64,000 nucleotides of DNA from an uncultured Collinsella sp. (GCA_958443615.1 CAUCLI010000001.1:1-64000), one strand, 5' to 3'. Positions 28,276 through 36,876 are shown, counted from the first letter of the stretch. Notes: generated by a model not told the origin, from the letters alone. Numbers and translations: made by a program.

Positions 28276-28375
28276 GTGCAATTGGGTGCAATTGGGGACA
28301 GGCACCAATTGCGACATTCGAGTGCATGGCGCCGCGGCAAGAAAGTCTCAATTGGTGCCTGTCCCCAATTGAGAC
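28276..28375. repeat. REP-like inverted pair E (dnaN-recF spacer)
   Basis: Unit 1 (28286-28315) and inverted unit 2 (28345-28375) share the core CAATTGGGGACAGGCACC but differ in their outer arms, so this pair is less perfect than B to D. A 10-base partial head copy (GTGCAATTGG, 28276-28285) precedes unit 1. Unit 2 is the closest relative of solitary unit A. Confidence 0.78.
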
Positions 28376-28393
28376 TTCCGGGGCGGCGATGGG

Positions 28394-29497
28394 CTAGATG
28401 CGGACCGGCATGACCAGGTAGAGGTAGTTGATCTTGTCGTAGGACTTGAACACGCCCGCCTGGTTGTAGCTCTGAAGCTCGAGGGTGATCTCCTTCTCAC
28501 GGGAGAGCACGTTCAGGCAGCCGAAGATGTAGTGGTAGTTGAAGGCGATGACGCCGCTGGCACCCTCGGCCTCCACCTCGACCGTCGCCGTGGCGGCGTC
28601 TTGATCGTTGGAGATGGCGGAGAGCATCATCTGGCCGGTCTCGACGGAGATGTCGAACTTCACGGCGGAGTTGGCCTGGGCGACCGTGGAAACGCGCTTG
28701 AGCGCGGAGGTCAGAGCCGCCACGTCGATCTTGACCGTGGTGGCGCAGGCCGCGGGGAGCAGGGCCTTGTAGTTGGGGTAGACGCCCTCGATGCGGCGGG
28801 CGACGTAGGTGGTGTTGCCGGCCACGAACACGACCTGCGTATCGGTGGAGCCCACGAGGATGGAACCCTGGCCGCCGGTGATGGCGAGGGCATCGTTGAA
28901 GGCGTCGGCCGGGACGTTCAGCTCGAAGCTCCCCTCCAGCGAGGAGGTCTCGACCTGGGTGTCGCACACCGCGAGACGGTAGGAGTCGGTGGCCACCAGG
29001 CGGATCGTGTTGTTCTCGACGGTCATGTACACGCCGTTCAGCACCGGGCGGTTCTTGTCCGTGGAGGTGACGCGCCACACGCGGCCGACCATCTCGGTCA
29101 AGATGTTCGCCGGCAGCTCGACGGAGCGCTCGAGGGCGAACGTGGGGAACTCGGGGAAGTCGCCGGCGTCGAGCGTGTTCAGGCGGAAGGTGGAGCGCTC
29201 GCAGGTAATGGTGACCTGGCGCTCGTTCAGCTCGAAGGAGACCGGGGCGTCCGGCAGGGTCTTCACGATGTTAGAGAGCATCTTGCAGGGAATGACGACC
29301 TGGCCCTCCTCATCCACGCGCGCGGCGATGCGGTGGCGGATCGAGATGGTGTAGTTGGACGTCTGGAACTCGAGGACCCCGTCGGCGGCGCGCACGAGCA
29401 CGCCGGAGAGGATGGGGAGCGTGGACGAGGGCGCGATGCCCTTCATCACGACGGCGATGGCATCGGAAAGGGCCGACTGGCTGACCGTGAACTTCAT
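28394..29497 (-). CDS. dnaN: DNA polymerase III beta sliding clamp
   Basis: DnaN forms the ring that tethers replicative polymerase to DNA. The 367-residue protein shows three repeated clamp domains: MKFTVSQSALSDAIAVVMKG with LPILSGVLVRA at the start, domain 2 with GRVWRVTSTDKNRPVLNGVY and LVATDSYRLAV, and domain 3 ending in LELQSYNQAGVFKSYDKINY and LYLVMPVRI, the conserved clamp tail. AGAGAGG lies upstream of the ATG. It is second in the leftward replication run, after dnaA. Confidence 0.98.
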   Translation of the reverse strand: MKFTVSQSALSDAIAVVMKGIAPSSTLPILSGVLVRAADGVLEFQTSNYTISIRHRIAARVDEEGQVVIPCKMLSNIVKTLPDAPVSFELNERQVTITCERSTFRLNTLDAGDFPEFPTFALERSVELPANILTEMVGRVWRVTSTDKNRPVLNGVYMTVENNTIRLVATDSYRLAVCDTQVETSSLEGSFELNVPADAFNDALAITGGQGSILVGSTDTQVVFVAGNTTYVARRIEGVYPNYKALLPAACATTVKIDVAALTSALKRVSTVAQANSAVKFDISVETGQMMLSAISNDQDAATATVEVEAEGASGVIAFNYHYIFGCLNVLSREKEITLELQSYNQAGVFKSYDKINYLYLVMPVRI

Positions 29498-29728
29498 CTC
29501 TTTATTATTCCTCTCTTAAATATATATAGGTAATAACAGTAATAACGCAGTGGATGGTGTGGACTACTCCCGTTTGCCCAGATGCCGGGCGGTTTTTCTT
29601 TCAACAATCAATTGTAGACAACGCGCTTGTTTTCCCCCGCGAGATATCCACCGATTTTCCCTCCACTGGATTTCGAGTTTTCCACTCAGGTTTTCCACAG
29701 GCTTCACCCATGTTTTCACGACGTGTTC
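29498..29728. promoter_or_regulatory. dnaA-dnaN spacer, possible DnaA-binding region
   Basis: These 231 bases are AT-rich relative to their surroundings and contain TTTTCCACAG (29691-29700), ATATCCACC and several TTTTCC words, which are weak matches to TTATCCACA. A second DnaA-box cluster between dnaA and dnaN is known from other bacteria. No REP-like unit is present, unlike the other spacers of this operon. Confidence 0.4.
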
Positions 29729-31582
29729 TCACGACTTCAGGAGGATGGTGTTCTTGAGGTTCTGGATGTCCTCCACGATGCGGCGGTCCTCGCGCATCTT
29801 GTTCTCAACCACCTTGAGGGAGTTGAGGACCGTGGAGTGGTCGCGCCCGCCGAACTCCGCGCCGATGGCCGGGGTGGTCATCTCGCAGAGGTTGTTGGCG
29901 AGGTAGACCGCCACGTGGCGCGCGAAGGCGATGTTGGCCGTGCGGCGCTTGCCCACGAGCTCCTCATGGCTCACGTGGTAGAACTCCTCCACCACGCGCT
30001 GCACGGTGTCCACGTGGATGATCTTGTGCGCGGTGTTGAAGTAGATTTTGGCCACGCGGTCGATGTCCTCGGCGGTGAGCTCGGCGCCGGCGGCCTCGCG
30101 CTCGGAGGAGAGGTTGGCGCAGCGCTCGCAGAAGCTCTCGAGCGAGCGGATGTTGTTGCCCGAGATCTCGGCCATATGACGCAGGTGCTCGTCGGTGAGC
30201 TTGCCCTCGGAGGAGGGCAGGGCCTGAAGCAGCGAGGTATCCACGTTCATGGAGGAGAGGTCCACGTCCTGCTGGATGATGCTCTCGTAGTAGCGCTTGA
30301 GGATGACGTACTTCATCTCGAAGCCCGGCTCAGACACCAGACAGAGCATGCCGCTGCTGAAGCGGCTGGTGAGGCGCTCGTCCATGGCGAGGTCCTTGGG
30401 CGCGCGATCGGACGCCAGCGCGATCTTCTTGCCCTCGCGGATGAAGCTGTCCACGAGCTGGAAGAAGAACTCGACCGAGGCCTGCTTGCCCACGATGTTC
30501 TGGACGTCGTCGATGATGAGGATGTCGGCGTCGCGGTATTCGCGCATGATGAGGTTGCCGGGCCCGCGCTGGGCGCCGAGCTCATTCATGTAATCGTCGA
30601 GGTAGGCCTGGGAGTTCGCGTATTTCACGCGGATGTAGGGCTTCTCCTTGGCGAGGTAGTTGCGGATGGCGAAGAGCAGGTGTGTCTTGCCCAGGCCCGA
30701 GTTGCCGTAGATGAACAGGCTCGGGCACTGCTGCGGCTCCTCGGCGTAGGCGGCGAACCGCATGGCGCTGTTGAAGGCGTGGCGGTTCTCGTCGCCCGCG
30801 ACGAAGCTCGCGAACGTGTACTTGGCGTTGATGTCCACCGCCGCCGGATCCGGCTCCGGCGGCGCGGCGGCCGTCGTTGCGGCCATGGGTGCGTGTGCCG
30901 CCGCCTGCTGCGGCGCGCCGGTGCTTTGCCGCTTGCCCGTGGGGTCCTGGCTGCGCATCTCGTCCATCATCTTGCGGAAGGCCTCGGGTGAGACGGTGTT
31001 GCGCACCGTGACGCCGGACTTGGAGCCGGCGTCGGGCTTGGCGGGGGCAGTGCTGGCGTCGCTGACCATGGAGGTGCCGCCGCCCGCAAGGGGCTCGCTG
31101 ACCGCAGTGGGTTCACCGGGGACAACCTGGCCTGCCTGCGCCTCGCTCGCGCGCCCGGCGCCCTCGGCGGCTCTCTGCGGATGGATCTCATCCACTTGCC
31201 CTGCGGTTACCGCCGCGACAGCGGTTGAGGGCGTGACCGGTTGAGGCGCCGTGTGCGCCGGCTCTGCCATGGGTGCCTGCGTGCCCGCGCCGCTTTGCGC
31301 CCCGGCGGACGGCTGCGTCTCGCCCGGGGCGGAGCCGTCGCCCATGCACACGTTGAGCGTCATGGGCATGAAGGAGATCTCCTCGAGGTAGCGCTCGATG
31401 AGCTCGCGCTGTTTGACGAGGTAGTTGTAGGCGAAGCGGCTGGGCACCTGCACTGTGAGGGATTCATCGTCGAACCCTGTGGCGCCGCACTGCTCGAGCA
31501 TGTTGATGAGGCGCGTCTCGCGGCCGTCGCGGCGGCAAAACGCGATGACGTCGTCCAAGAGTATGCGCGCTTCGTTGTCCAT
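29729..31582 (-). CDS. dnaA: Chromosomal replication initiator DnaA
   Basis: DnaA binds oriC boxes and melts the origin. The protein is 617 residues, longer than the usual 440-510. The excess is in domain II, which here is a Gly/Ala/Pro/Gln-rich linker from about residue 85 to 240. Domain III has TFASFVAGDENRHAFNSAM, Walker A GNSGLGKTHLL near 290, Walker B ILIIDDVQNIVGK, and LTSRFSSGM as sensor/arginine region. Domain IV ends with the DNA-binding signature TTPAIGAEFGGRDHSTVLNS. AAGGAATC stands upstream of the ATG. It lies downstream of the HATPase gene on the same strand, 71 bases apart, so the two may share transcripts. Confidence 0.97.
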   Translation of the reverse strand: MDNEARILLDDVIAFCRRDGRETRLINMLEQCGATGFDDESLTVQVPSRFAYNYLVKQRELIERYLEEISFMPMTLNVCMGDGSAPGETQPSAGAQSGAGTQAPMAEPAHTAPQPVTPSTAVAAVTAGQVDEIHPQRAAEGAGRASEAQAGQVVPGEPTAVSEPLAGGGTSMVSDASTAPAKPDAGSKSGVTVRNTVSPEAFRKMMDEMRSQDPTGKRQSTGAPQQAAAHAPMAATTAAAPPEPDPAAVDINAKYTFASFVAGDENRHAFNSAMRFAAYAEEPQQCPSLFIYGNSGLGKTHLLFAIRNYLAKEKPYIRVKYANSQAYLDDYMNELGAQRGPGNLIMREYRDADILIIDDVQNIVGKQASVEFFFQLVDSFIREGKKIALASDRAPKDLAMDERLTSRFSSGMLCLVSEPGFEMKYVILKRYYESIIQQDVDLSSMNVDTSLLQALPSSEGKLTDEHLRHMAEISGNNIRSLESFCERCANLSSEREAAGAELTAEDIDRVAKIYFNTAHKIIHVDTVQRVVEEFYHVSHEELVGKRRTANIAFARHVAVYLANNLCEMTTPAIGAEFGGRDHSTVLNSLKVVENKMREDRRIVEDIQNLKNTILLKS

Positions 31583-31653
31583 GTCTCACGATTCCTTTTC
31601 GCGTTGCGGCCGCCCGCATGCGGGAGCCGGTGGTCTACTGCGTCGGTGCCGAG

Positions 31654-32940
31654 CTACTGCTGCGCCATCATGCCCTGTTCGATCCAAGCCTTGCCCATGT
31701 CGGTCAGGACGTACTTCTGCCGTGGTTTATGCACGAGCCCCGTGCTCGCCAGCGCGTCGAGCTCTCGCGACCACGTCGCATCCGAGCGCCCGAGCGCACG
31801 GGTCAGGTCGGTCGGGCCGCCCTTGCCGTTTTGGTAGATGAAGAGCAGTGCCTGCGCGCCGCGCTCGCTCACGTAGGGTCCCTGCTGGGGCTGTGCGGGT
31901 GCGTGCTGCGGATGTCCCTGCATCGACATGGCGGCTTGCGGATACGGGGGCTGCTGTTGAAAACCTTGTATGGGGTATCCATTCTGGTACCCGGGGTAGT
32001 ATGCCGGCTGTTGCGGGTATGCGCCCTGCGGGCCGTAGGGGGGTTGCGGGGGGTAGCCCGGCATGCCGAACGGCTGCTGCGCGTTCGCGGGTTGTGCCCC
32101 CGCCGCCCCGGGATATCCGCCGAAGCCCGGGTATTGCTGAGGGGTGTAGGCGCCGGGGAACTGCTGGCCGCCCGGCTGCGGCGCCGGCTGTTGCCCGGGC
32201 TGCTGCCCGGGCTGTTGGTACATCCCCTGGTACCCCGCCGTTCCTGCGGCGCCCGTCGCCCAAGGGTCGCTTTGTCCGTACGCCGCCGCTGGGGGTTCGG
32301 CCTCATGCGGGCAACCGCTGCGCACGGCCGCTCCACGTGAAACGGCGTGCTCGAGCTCCGCCGCGCGCTTGGCGTCGACGCTCACGGTGACGACCGTTCC
32401 CGCGCCGAGGTTGTCCTCGACGGCGATTGCGCCGCCGGCGTTCTCGACGTACTGCTGGACCATGGGCAGGCCCGCGCCCGTGCCTCGGATATAGCGCTTT
32501 TTATCGCGGTCGGCGCTCGTCACGCCGAACTCGAATGCCCGCTCCTTGTCGTGGATACCGGGGCCCTGGTCCGCGAAGCGGATGGTGTTGCCGCCGTCCA
32601 GGATGGAGATGACCGGTTCGGAGAACTGGGCGTGGATGAAGTTCTCCACGAGCTCTCGGATGATCATGAGTGAAAGCTTTCCACCCTGTTCTTTCATGGT
32701 GCGGTAGACCGTGTTCGTGACGTCCTCCAGGTACGTCCTCACGTCGCTTTGCTCCACCACGATCACGCGCGGAGTGGACAGCATGTCGTCATACACCGAT
32801 ATGCGGATCGTGTACGAGGCCTGCCCGGGCTCGTTTTCCACCGGATTGCCCTCGGGTGCGGCCGAGGCTGCTCCCGTGAGGTGCGTGTTGTCTGGAGCCG
32901 GGTCGCCCGAATCCACAAAGGGGTAGAAATCTTCTGACAT
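31654..32940 (-). CDS. HATPase domain plus winged-helix protein at oriC
   Basis: 428 residues with three parts. Residues about 60-190 are a GHKL/HATPase_c ATP-binding domain: N-box RELVENFIHA (93-102), G1 DQGPGI (124-129), G2 GTGAGLPMVQQY (153-164) and GAGTVVTVSV. There is no phospho-accepting H-box or receiver, so it is closer to anti-sigma/SpoIIAB-type HATPases than to a full histidine kinase. Residues about 215-355 are a disordered Pro/Gln/Gly/Tyr-rich linker. Residues about 358-425 form a winged-helix-like domain (GAQALLFIYQ, PTDLTRALGRSDATWSREL, STGLVHKPRQKYVLTDMGKA). Lying between oriC and dnaA and reading toward dnaA, it may control dnaA or origin activity. That role is inference; I know no characterised homologue. 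Confidence 0.75.
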   Translation of the reverse strand: MSEDFYPFVDSGDPAPDNTHLTGAASAAPEGNPVENEPGQASYTIRISVYDDMLSTPRVIVVEQSDVRTYLEDVTNTVYRTMKEQGGKLSLMIIRELVENFIHAQFSEPVISILDGGNTIRFADQGPGIHDKERAFEFGVTSADRDKKRYIRGTGAGLPMVQQYVENAGGAIAVEDNLGAGTVVTVSVDAKRAAELEHAVSRGAAVRSGCPHEAEPPAAAYGQSDPWATGAAGTAGYQGMYQQPGQQPGQQPAPQPGGQQFPGAYTPQQYPGFGGYPGAAGAQPANAQQPFGMPGYPPQPPYGPQGAYPQQPAYYPGYQNGYPIQGFQQQPPYPQAAMSMQGHPQHAPAQPQQGPYVSERGAQALLFIYQNGKGGPTDLTRALGRSDATWSRELDALASTGLVHKPRQKYVLTDMGKAWIEQGMMAQQ

Positions 32941-33281
32941 GCTGCATTCTTTCCACGATTGTCGTGAGCCTAGGATACCAGCTCACACCTTTCATGTTCA
33001 AAACTTTCAACAAGTTTTCCAAGTCTGTTGAAAAGTGTTGGAAAGAGCGGAAAAGTTATCAACATGTACTTAACAACCTGTGGATAAGTGTCTGAAAAAC
33101 TCTGAAAGGAACTGGCACGCATATCGGCGCGGCGGACATGGTCATCCGGTGCCTTAGTAGACTATGCGCATTTCATGGTTCTGAGATTGACATTCGCGCA
33201 CGGTATTCCCTACAATCTCCTAGCTCACGCGTATTTTTTCGATTAGTCGAGTAGTCAAAACGCACCAGGAGGATGTTTACC
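32941..33281. other. oriC: Probable chromosomal origin (oriC)
   Basis: This 341-base region separates the divergent dnaA and rpmH arms. It has a perfect DnaA box TGTGGATAA (33079-33087), a one-mismatch box TTATCAACA (33056-33064), and several looser forms such as TGTTGAAAA (33027-33035) and TGTTGGAAA (33037-33045), clustered in an AT-rich stretch at 33000-33110. GGAGG before the rpmH ATG ends the region. Origin function is inferred from gene order and box clustering. Confidence 0.75.
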
Positions 33282-33425
33282 ATGAAGCGTACCTACCAGC
33301 CGAACAAGCGCAAGCGCGCCAAGACCCACGGTTTCCGCGCACGTATGGCCACCAAGGCCGGCCGCGCCGTGCTCGCCCGTCGTCGCGCCAAGGGCCGCAA
33401 GCGTCTCACGGTGAGCGACAACTAA
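33282..33425 (+). CDS. rpmH: 50S ribosomal protein L34
   Basis: A 47-residue basic protein: MKRTYQPNKRKRAKTHGF, RMATKAGRAVLARRRAKGRK and a short VSDN end. This is the complete L34 sequence pattern. CAGGAGGATG lies upstream of the ATG. It is first in the rightward rpmH-rnpA-yidD-yidC run next to oriC, the order found across most bacteria. Confidence 0.97.
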   Translation: MKRTYQPNKRKRAKTHGFRARMATKAGRAVLARRRAKGRKRLTVSDN

Positions 33426-33431
33426 GCTCTC

Positions 33432-33794
33432 ATGCAGACCATCAAGTCCCATCAGGACTTCGAGCGGGTGTTCACTCAGGGGAAGCGCTTGAATCATCCT
33501 CTGATTCGCATGGTTATATGTGATTGTGTCAGCGAAGGCGATCCGGCGAGGGTCGCCTTCGCTGCTGCCAAAAGGCTGGGAAATGCCGTCGTGCGCAATC
33601 GGAGCAAACGCGTGCTGCGTGAGGCGGCGCGGGCCTGTGGGCTGCCGGCGCAAGGCCGCGAGATCATCCTTTTCGCCACGCCGCGCACGCGCACGGCCTC
33701 GCCAGAAGAGATGCACGCCGCCCTGCAGGCGCTGCTCCGCCGTGCGCACGTGGAGGCATCTGGGCTCGTGAATGGCGATGAGGGACGTGCTTAA
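33432..33794 (+). CDS. rnpA: Ribonuclease P protein component
   Basis: RnpA binds the RNase P RNA to mature tRNA 5' ends. The 120-residue protein has IKSHQDFERVFTQGKRLNHP, RVAFAAAKRLGNAVVRNRSK carrying the RNR motif, RVLREAAR, and the basic fold ending QGREIILFATPRTRTAS. It begins 6 nt after rpmH and overlaps yidD by about 20 nt. Length is normal. Confidence 0.96.
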   Translation: MQTIKSHQDFERVFTQGKRLNHPLIRMVICDCVSEGDPARVAFAAAKRLGNAVVRNRSKRVLREAARACGLPAQGREIILFATPRTRTASPEEMHAALQALLRRAHVEASGLVNGDEGRA

Positions 33795-33999
33795 GCGCGT
33801 CGCGATCGCCGTCATCCGTTGTTACCAGCGGTATATTTCACCCCTTTTGCCCGATGCGTGTATATACATACCCACCTGTTCACAGTATGCTGTTGAGGCA
33901 ATACAGGCATATGGCGTGGTCAAAGGCTGCTGGCTCGGGCTGCGGCGCATCTTGCGCTGCGTCCCCACTCATGCCGGCGGTTACGATCCCGTGCCATAA
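33772..33999 (+). CDS. yidD: Membrane protein insertion efficiency factor YidD
   Basis: A 75-residue protein with the YidD signature: IRCYQRYISPLLPDACIYIP, TCSQYAVEAIQAYG, GCWLGLRRILRCVPTHAGGYDPVP, including conserved cysteines. It associates with the inner membrane and aids YidC/Sec insertion. It overlaps the rnpA end; ATGs at 33772 and 33778 are both possible and neither has a strong ribosome site. yidC follows after 30 nt. Confidence 0.95.
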   Translation: MAMRDVLKRVAIAVIRCYQRYISPLLPDACIYIPTCSQYAVEAIQAYGVVKGCWLGLRRILRCVPTHAGGYDPVP

Positions 34000-34029
34000 T
34001 TATCAGATTCTACGGTAAGGATTATTCGT

Positions 34030-34809
34030 ATGTGGGACTGGATTGTTCAGATTCTCTTCCAGGCGCTTGAGCTCATTCAGCGCTTCGCAGGCGACTGGGG
34101 CCTGTCGATCATCATCCTGGTGGTGATCATTCGCCTGCTGCTGACCCCGATGATGCTCAAGTCCATCAAGTCGACCGCCCGCATGCAGGTCCTGCAGCCC
34201 AAGCTCCTCGAGATTCAGGAGCGCTACGCCGACGACCCGCAGCGTCAGGCCGAGGAGATGCAGAAGTTCTACTCCGAGAACAAGTTCAACCCCTTCGGCG
34301 GCTGCCTGCCCCTGTTGATCCAGATGCCCATCCTGGTCGCTCTGTTCAACCTCCTGCGTGACCTCGGCCATTACTTCCCGGATGCGGCGGATAAGGGCTT
34401 CTCGTTCTTCAACATCCTGCCCAATCTGGTCACTTCGCCCGCACAGGCCTTCGCCGACGGTTTCGGCGCCGCTCTGCCGTACCTGATCGCCCTCATCCTG
34501 TTCGGTGTGCTCACCTTCATCCCGCAGATGTACATGACCCGCAACCAGACCGGCGCCCAGGTGCAGAGCACCAAGATGATGATGGTCGTCATGACCGTCA
34601 TGATGCTTGTCATGGGTTGGGGCATGCCCGCCGGTGTTCTGCTGTACTACGATGTCTCGTCCGCTTGGCAGGTCATCCAGCAGATCTTCGTGACCCAGAA
34701 GGTCATCGAGAAGGCCAAGGCCGATGAGGAGGCCCGTATGGCCAACGCCCCGATCGAGGTGGATGTTGTCCGCCGTGAGCACAAGAAGCGTCCTCACAAG
34801 AAGCGCTAG
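34030..34809 (+). CDS. yidC: Membrane protein insertase YidC
   Basis: A 259-residue YidC/Oxa1 protein of the short Gram-positive form, with about five transmembrane segments: WDWIVQILFQALELIQRF, LSIIILVVIIRLLLTPMMLK with the conserved Arg in the groove, the coiled cytoplasmic segment QPKLLEIQERYADDPQRQ, GGCLPLLIQMPILVALFNLL and FGVLTFIPQMYM. There is no lipobox-type Cys at the N-terminus. The basic tail REHKKRPHKKR may contact ribosomes. AAGGAT lies upstream of the ATG. It is followed by jag, its usual partner. Confidence 0.96.
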   Translation: MWDWIVQILFQALELIQRFAGDWGLSIIILVVIIRLLLTPMMLKSIKSTARMQVLQPKLLEIQERYADDPQRQAEEMQKFYSENKFNPFGGCLPLLIQMPILVALFNLLRDLGHYFPDAADKGFSFFNILPNLVTSPAQAFADGFGAALPYLIALILFGVLTFIPQMYMTRNQTGAQVQSTKMMMVVMTVMMLVMGWGMPAGVLLYYDVSSAWQVIQQIFVTQKVIEKAKADEEARMANAPIEVDVVRREHKKRPHKKR

Positions 34810-34846
34810 TCTTTACCTGGTATAACTAGTACTAAGGTACCTAACT

Positions 34847-35431
34847 ATGGAGATGGACATGACCGAAGAGCTTACTGAAGAGATGCCGGTTGAGGAGCCT
34901 GTTGAGGAGATCGCCGGCGAGTACCCCGAGATTGCCCGCCGCTACAAGGCCGGCGAGGAGCTCTCAGACGAGGACCTCGATACGATTGCCGACGTGGCTA
35001 TCTCCATTGTCCGCGACTTGCTCGGCTTCTTTGATGCTGACAACTCTCCCATCGATGAGTATGAGGGTGACGAAGGTGAGCTGATTCTCGACATCACTGC
35101 ACCCGACCTTGCCGTGTTGATTGGTCGTCATGGCCGTACGCTTGAGTCTCTGCAGACCATGGTTTCCCTATTGGTGAGTCGTAAGCTTGGCTTCCGTTAC
35201 CCAGTCTCCATTGATGTCGAGGGCTATAAGAGTCGCCGCCACGATAAGGTGGTCAGCATGGCTCACTCCGCTGCTTCCCGAGCTGTTGCCCAGGGCCGCA
35301 CGGTTAACCTTCCTCCCATGTCTGCCTACGAGCGTCGTCTTGTTCACATCGCGCTGCGCGAGGATGATCGTATCGATACGCATTCCGAGGGCGTCGACCC
35401 AGAGCGCCGCGTTGTGATCACCGTTCGCTAG
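34847..35431 (+). CDS. jag: Jag/KhpB RNA-binding protein (KH and R3H)
   Basis: 194 residues: an acidic N-terminal region instead of a full Jag-N domain, a KH domain (ITAPDLAVLIGRHGRTLESL, LVSRKLGFRYPVSIDVEGYK), and a C-terminal R3H domain (NLPPMSAYERRLVHIALRE, with the R-x3-H pattern, then THSEGVDPERRVVITVR). KhpB binds RNA with KhpA and affects cell division in Firmicutes; the role in Coriobacteriia is unknown. It lies 37 nt after yidC and is followed by a terminator. Confidence 0.93.
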   Translation: MEMDMTEELTEEMPVEEPVEEIAGEYPEIARRYKAGEELSDEDLDTIADVAISIVRDLLGFFDADNSPIDEYEGDEGELILDITAPDLAVLIGRHGRTLESLQTMVSLLVSRKLGFRYPVSIDVEGYKSRRHDKVVSMAHSAASRAVAQGRTVNLPPMSAYERRLVHIALREDDRIDTHSEGVDPERRVVITVR

Positions 35432-35455
35432 GGTGGCTACATACTGCTGATACGA

Positions 35456-35478
35456 GGGGCGCTCTGCGCCCCTTTTTT
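35456..35478 (+). terminator. Terminator after jag
   Basis: Perfect stem GGGGCGC/GCGCCCC (35456-35462 and 35466-35472) around TCT, followed by TTTTTT. It separates the rpmH-jag unit from rsmG. Confidence 0.88.
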
Positions 35479-35522
35479 GACTCAACTTCTCGCTACATTG
35501 ATTTCAGTCACAGAAAGGATGC

Positions 35523-36302
35523 ATGAATATGGCTCTTGAATCTAATCGAGTTATTGAACTTCGACCCATCGATGTTAAGGATGAAGAGATCTCCTCTTTG
35601 GTTTCGGAGGTTATCGAGCTTGCCGATCAAATCAATATCGATCTTGATCAGACGACTGCTGAGCAGTGTGTTAAGCACTTGTTGTATGTCAATCAGGTCA
35701 ATGAGTTCATGAACCTTACTCGCATCAAGGATATCCATGACGCTCTGGTCCTCCACATCGTTGATTCACTTGCCTTGTACCGTGATCTCCCTATTGAACC
35801 CGAGAACTTTCTCGACATGGGTACCGGTGCCGGTTTCCCTGGAATTCCCTTTGCGCTCTACACTGGCTGCTCTGGTGTTCTTCTAGATTCAGTTGGTAAG
35901 AAGATCGATGCGGTCAACGCTTTTATTCAACAGCTCGGCATTGAGGATGTTCAGGGTGTTCATGACCGATGTGAGTCATATGCCCAGCGCATGCGTGGTA
36001 AGTTTGATACTGCCTTTGCTCGCGCTGTTGGACAGATGGCTATGATTATTGAGTATGGAACGCCTTTCCTTGAGGAAGATGGTTATCTGGTTGTTGCTAA
36101 AGCAAATCCCAGTGATGAAGAATTGAAGCTCGCTTCTAAGACTGCAGATATCTGTGGATTGGAACTTATTGGCTGTGATGAGTTCGATCTACCTCGTGAT
36201 TTTGGGCATCGATCTGTATTCCTATATCAGAAAGTAAACGAGCCTCGCATCAAGCTGCCACGTGCTATTGGACTTGCCAAGAAGCAGCCTCTTGCATCTT
36301 AA
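35523..36302 (+). CDS. rsmG: 16S rRNA m7G527 methyltransferase RsmG
   Basis: RsmG (GidB) methylates N7 of G527 in 16S rRNA using SAM. The 259-residue protein has the Rossmann SAM loop FLDMGTGAGFPGIPFAL, VLLDSVGKKIDAVNAFIQQL, and FARAVGQMAMIIEYG with the conserved R-A-V. It ends FDLPRDFGHRSVFLYQK. ATG at 35523 follows AAAGGATGC; another ATG lies 2 codons later. Codon use here and through parB is less GC-rich than in the flanking operons. Confidence 0.95.
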   Translation: MNMALESNRVIELRPIDVKDEEISSLVSEVIELADQINIDLDQTTAEQCVKHLLYVNQVNEFMNLTRIKDIHDALVLHIVDSLALYRDLPIEPENFLDMGTGAGFPGIPFALYTGCSGVLLDSVGKKIDAVNAFIQQLGIEDVQGVHDRCESYAQRMRGKFDTAFARAVGQMAMIIEYGTPFLEEDGYLVVAKANPSDEELKLASKTADICGLELIGCDEFDLPRDFGHRSVFLYQKVNEPRIKLPRAIGLAKKQPLAS

Positions 36303-36842
36303 TCTTAATTTCATTCATTGCTTTTTGAACAACCCATGTTTCACTTGAAACATGGGTTGTTTTCTTACGGAGGGTTGTTGCAGATTGAGGGCAGATTCTG
36401 GTTCGCTCTCAGAGTCCGTTGCATAATATTGACGTTCGCTCCTCATTAATTTCAAGGGCTTAAACTGTACAGAATTCTTAATTGTTGCTTCTATCAACTT
36501 CCATTCGTAACTATCCCTGCTCAACCATCTCGATGAATCTCCTACTCACTGATTTTACGTGTATAGTAAAGCTAGTGTGTTCAGCTTATTTGATTGTTTG
36601 GACTGTATTTGTTCTTCAGCATGAGTACGACCTCACTGCTTATGACTGCAGTTTTGATTATGATTGCTGGAAATGGCTTTAACGCACATTGAAAATTGCA
36701 ATCATTCATATATGCACCATTCAGAGCAAACTTAAAGATTCAGATTTGCATCTTTAGATTGCGATATCTCTCTGATGGAGTCTGCTGGCAAGATCGACAA
36801 TGTAATACGTGGCATGATTAAGAAACTGATGCTTGAATACTG
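36303..36842. other. AT-rich spacer between rsmG and parS sites
   Basis: About 540 bases with no supported gene; reading frames are short and lack ribosome sites. A long hairpin at 36328-36361 starts it, and the two parS palindromes end it. The AT-rich bias is marked against the rest of the window. Confidence 0.6.
36328..36361. terminator. rsmG terminator with parS-like apex
   Basis: 16-bp perfect arms (36328-36343, 36346-36361) around a CT loop, followed by TTCTTA. The centre reads TGTTTCACTTGAAACA (36338-36353 region), one base from the parS palindrome GTTTCACGTGAAAC. Confidence 0.7.
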
Positions 36843-36856
36843 GTTTCACGTGAAAC
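36843..36856. promoter_or_regulatory. parS: parS site 1
   Basis: Perfect 14-bp palindrome GTTTCACGTGAAAC, the canonical ParB-binding core, about 100 bases upstream of the parA start. Inferred to nucleate ParB loading beside oriC. Confidence 0.93.
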
Positions 36857-36876
36857 ATAATGGATTGTATCAAGAG

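Noticed and set aside
28532..29533. 333-residue frame opposite dnaN
   Set aside because: Antisense shadow of dnaN.
33772..33999. yidD as a spurious overlap of rnpA
   Set aside because: The conserved cysteine pattern and position between rnpA and yidC identify it as a real gene.
36482..36682. Small frame in the AT-rich spacer before parA
   Set aside because: No ribosome site or conserved pattern; frame length is expected by chance in AT-rich DNA with few stops in one frame.
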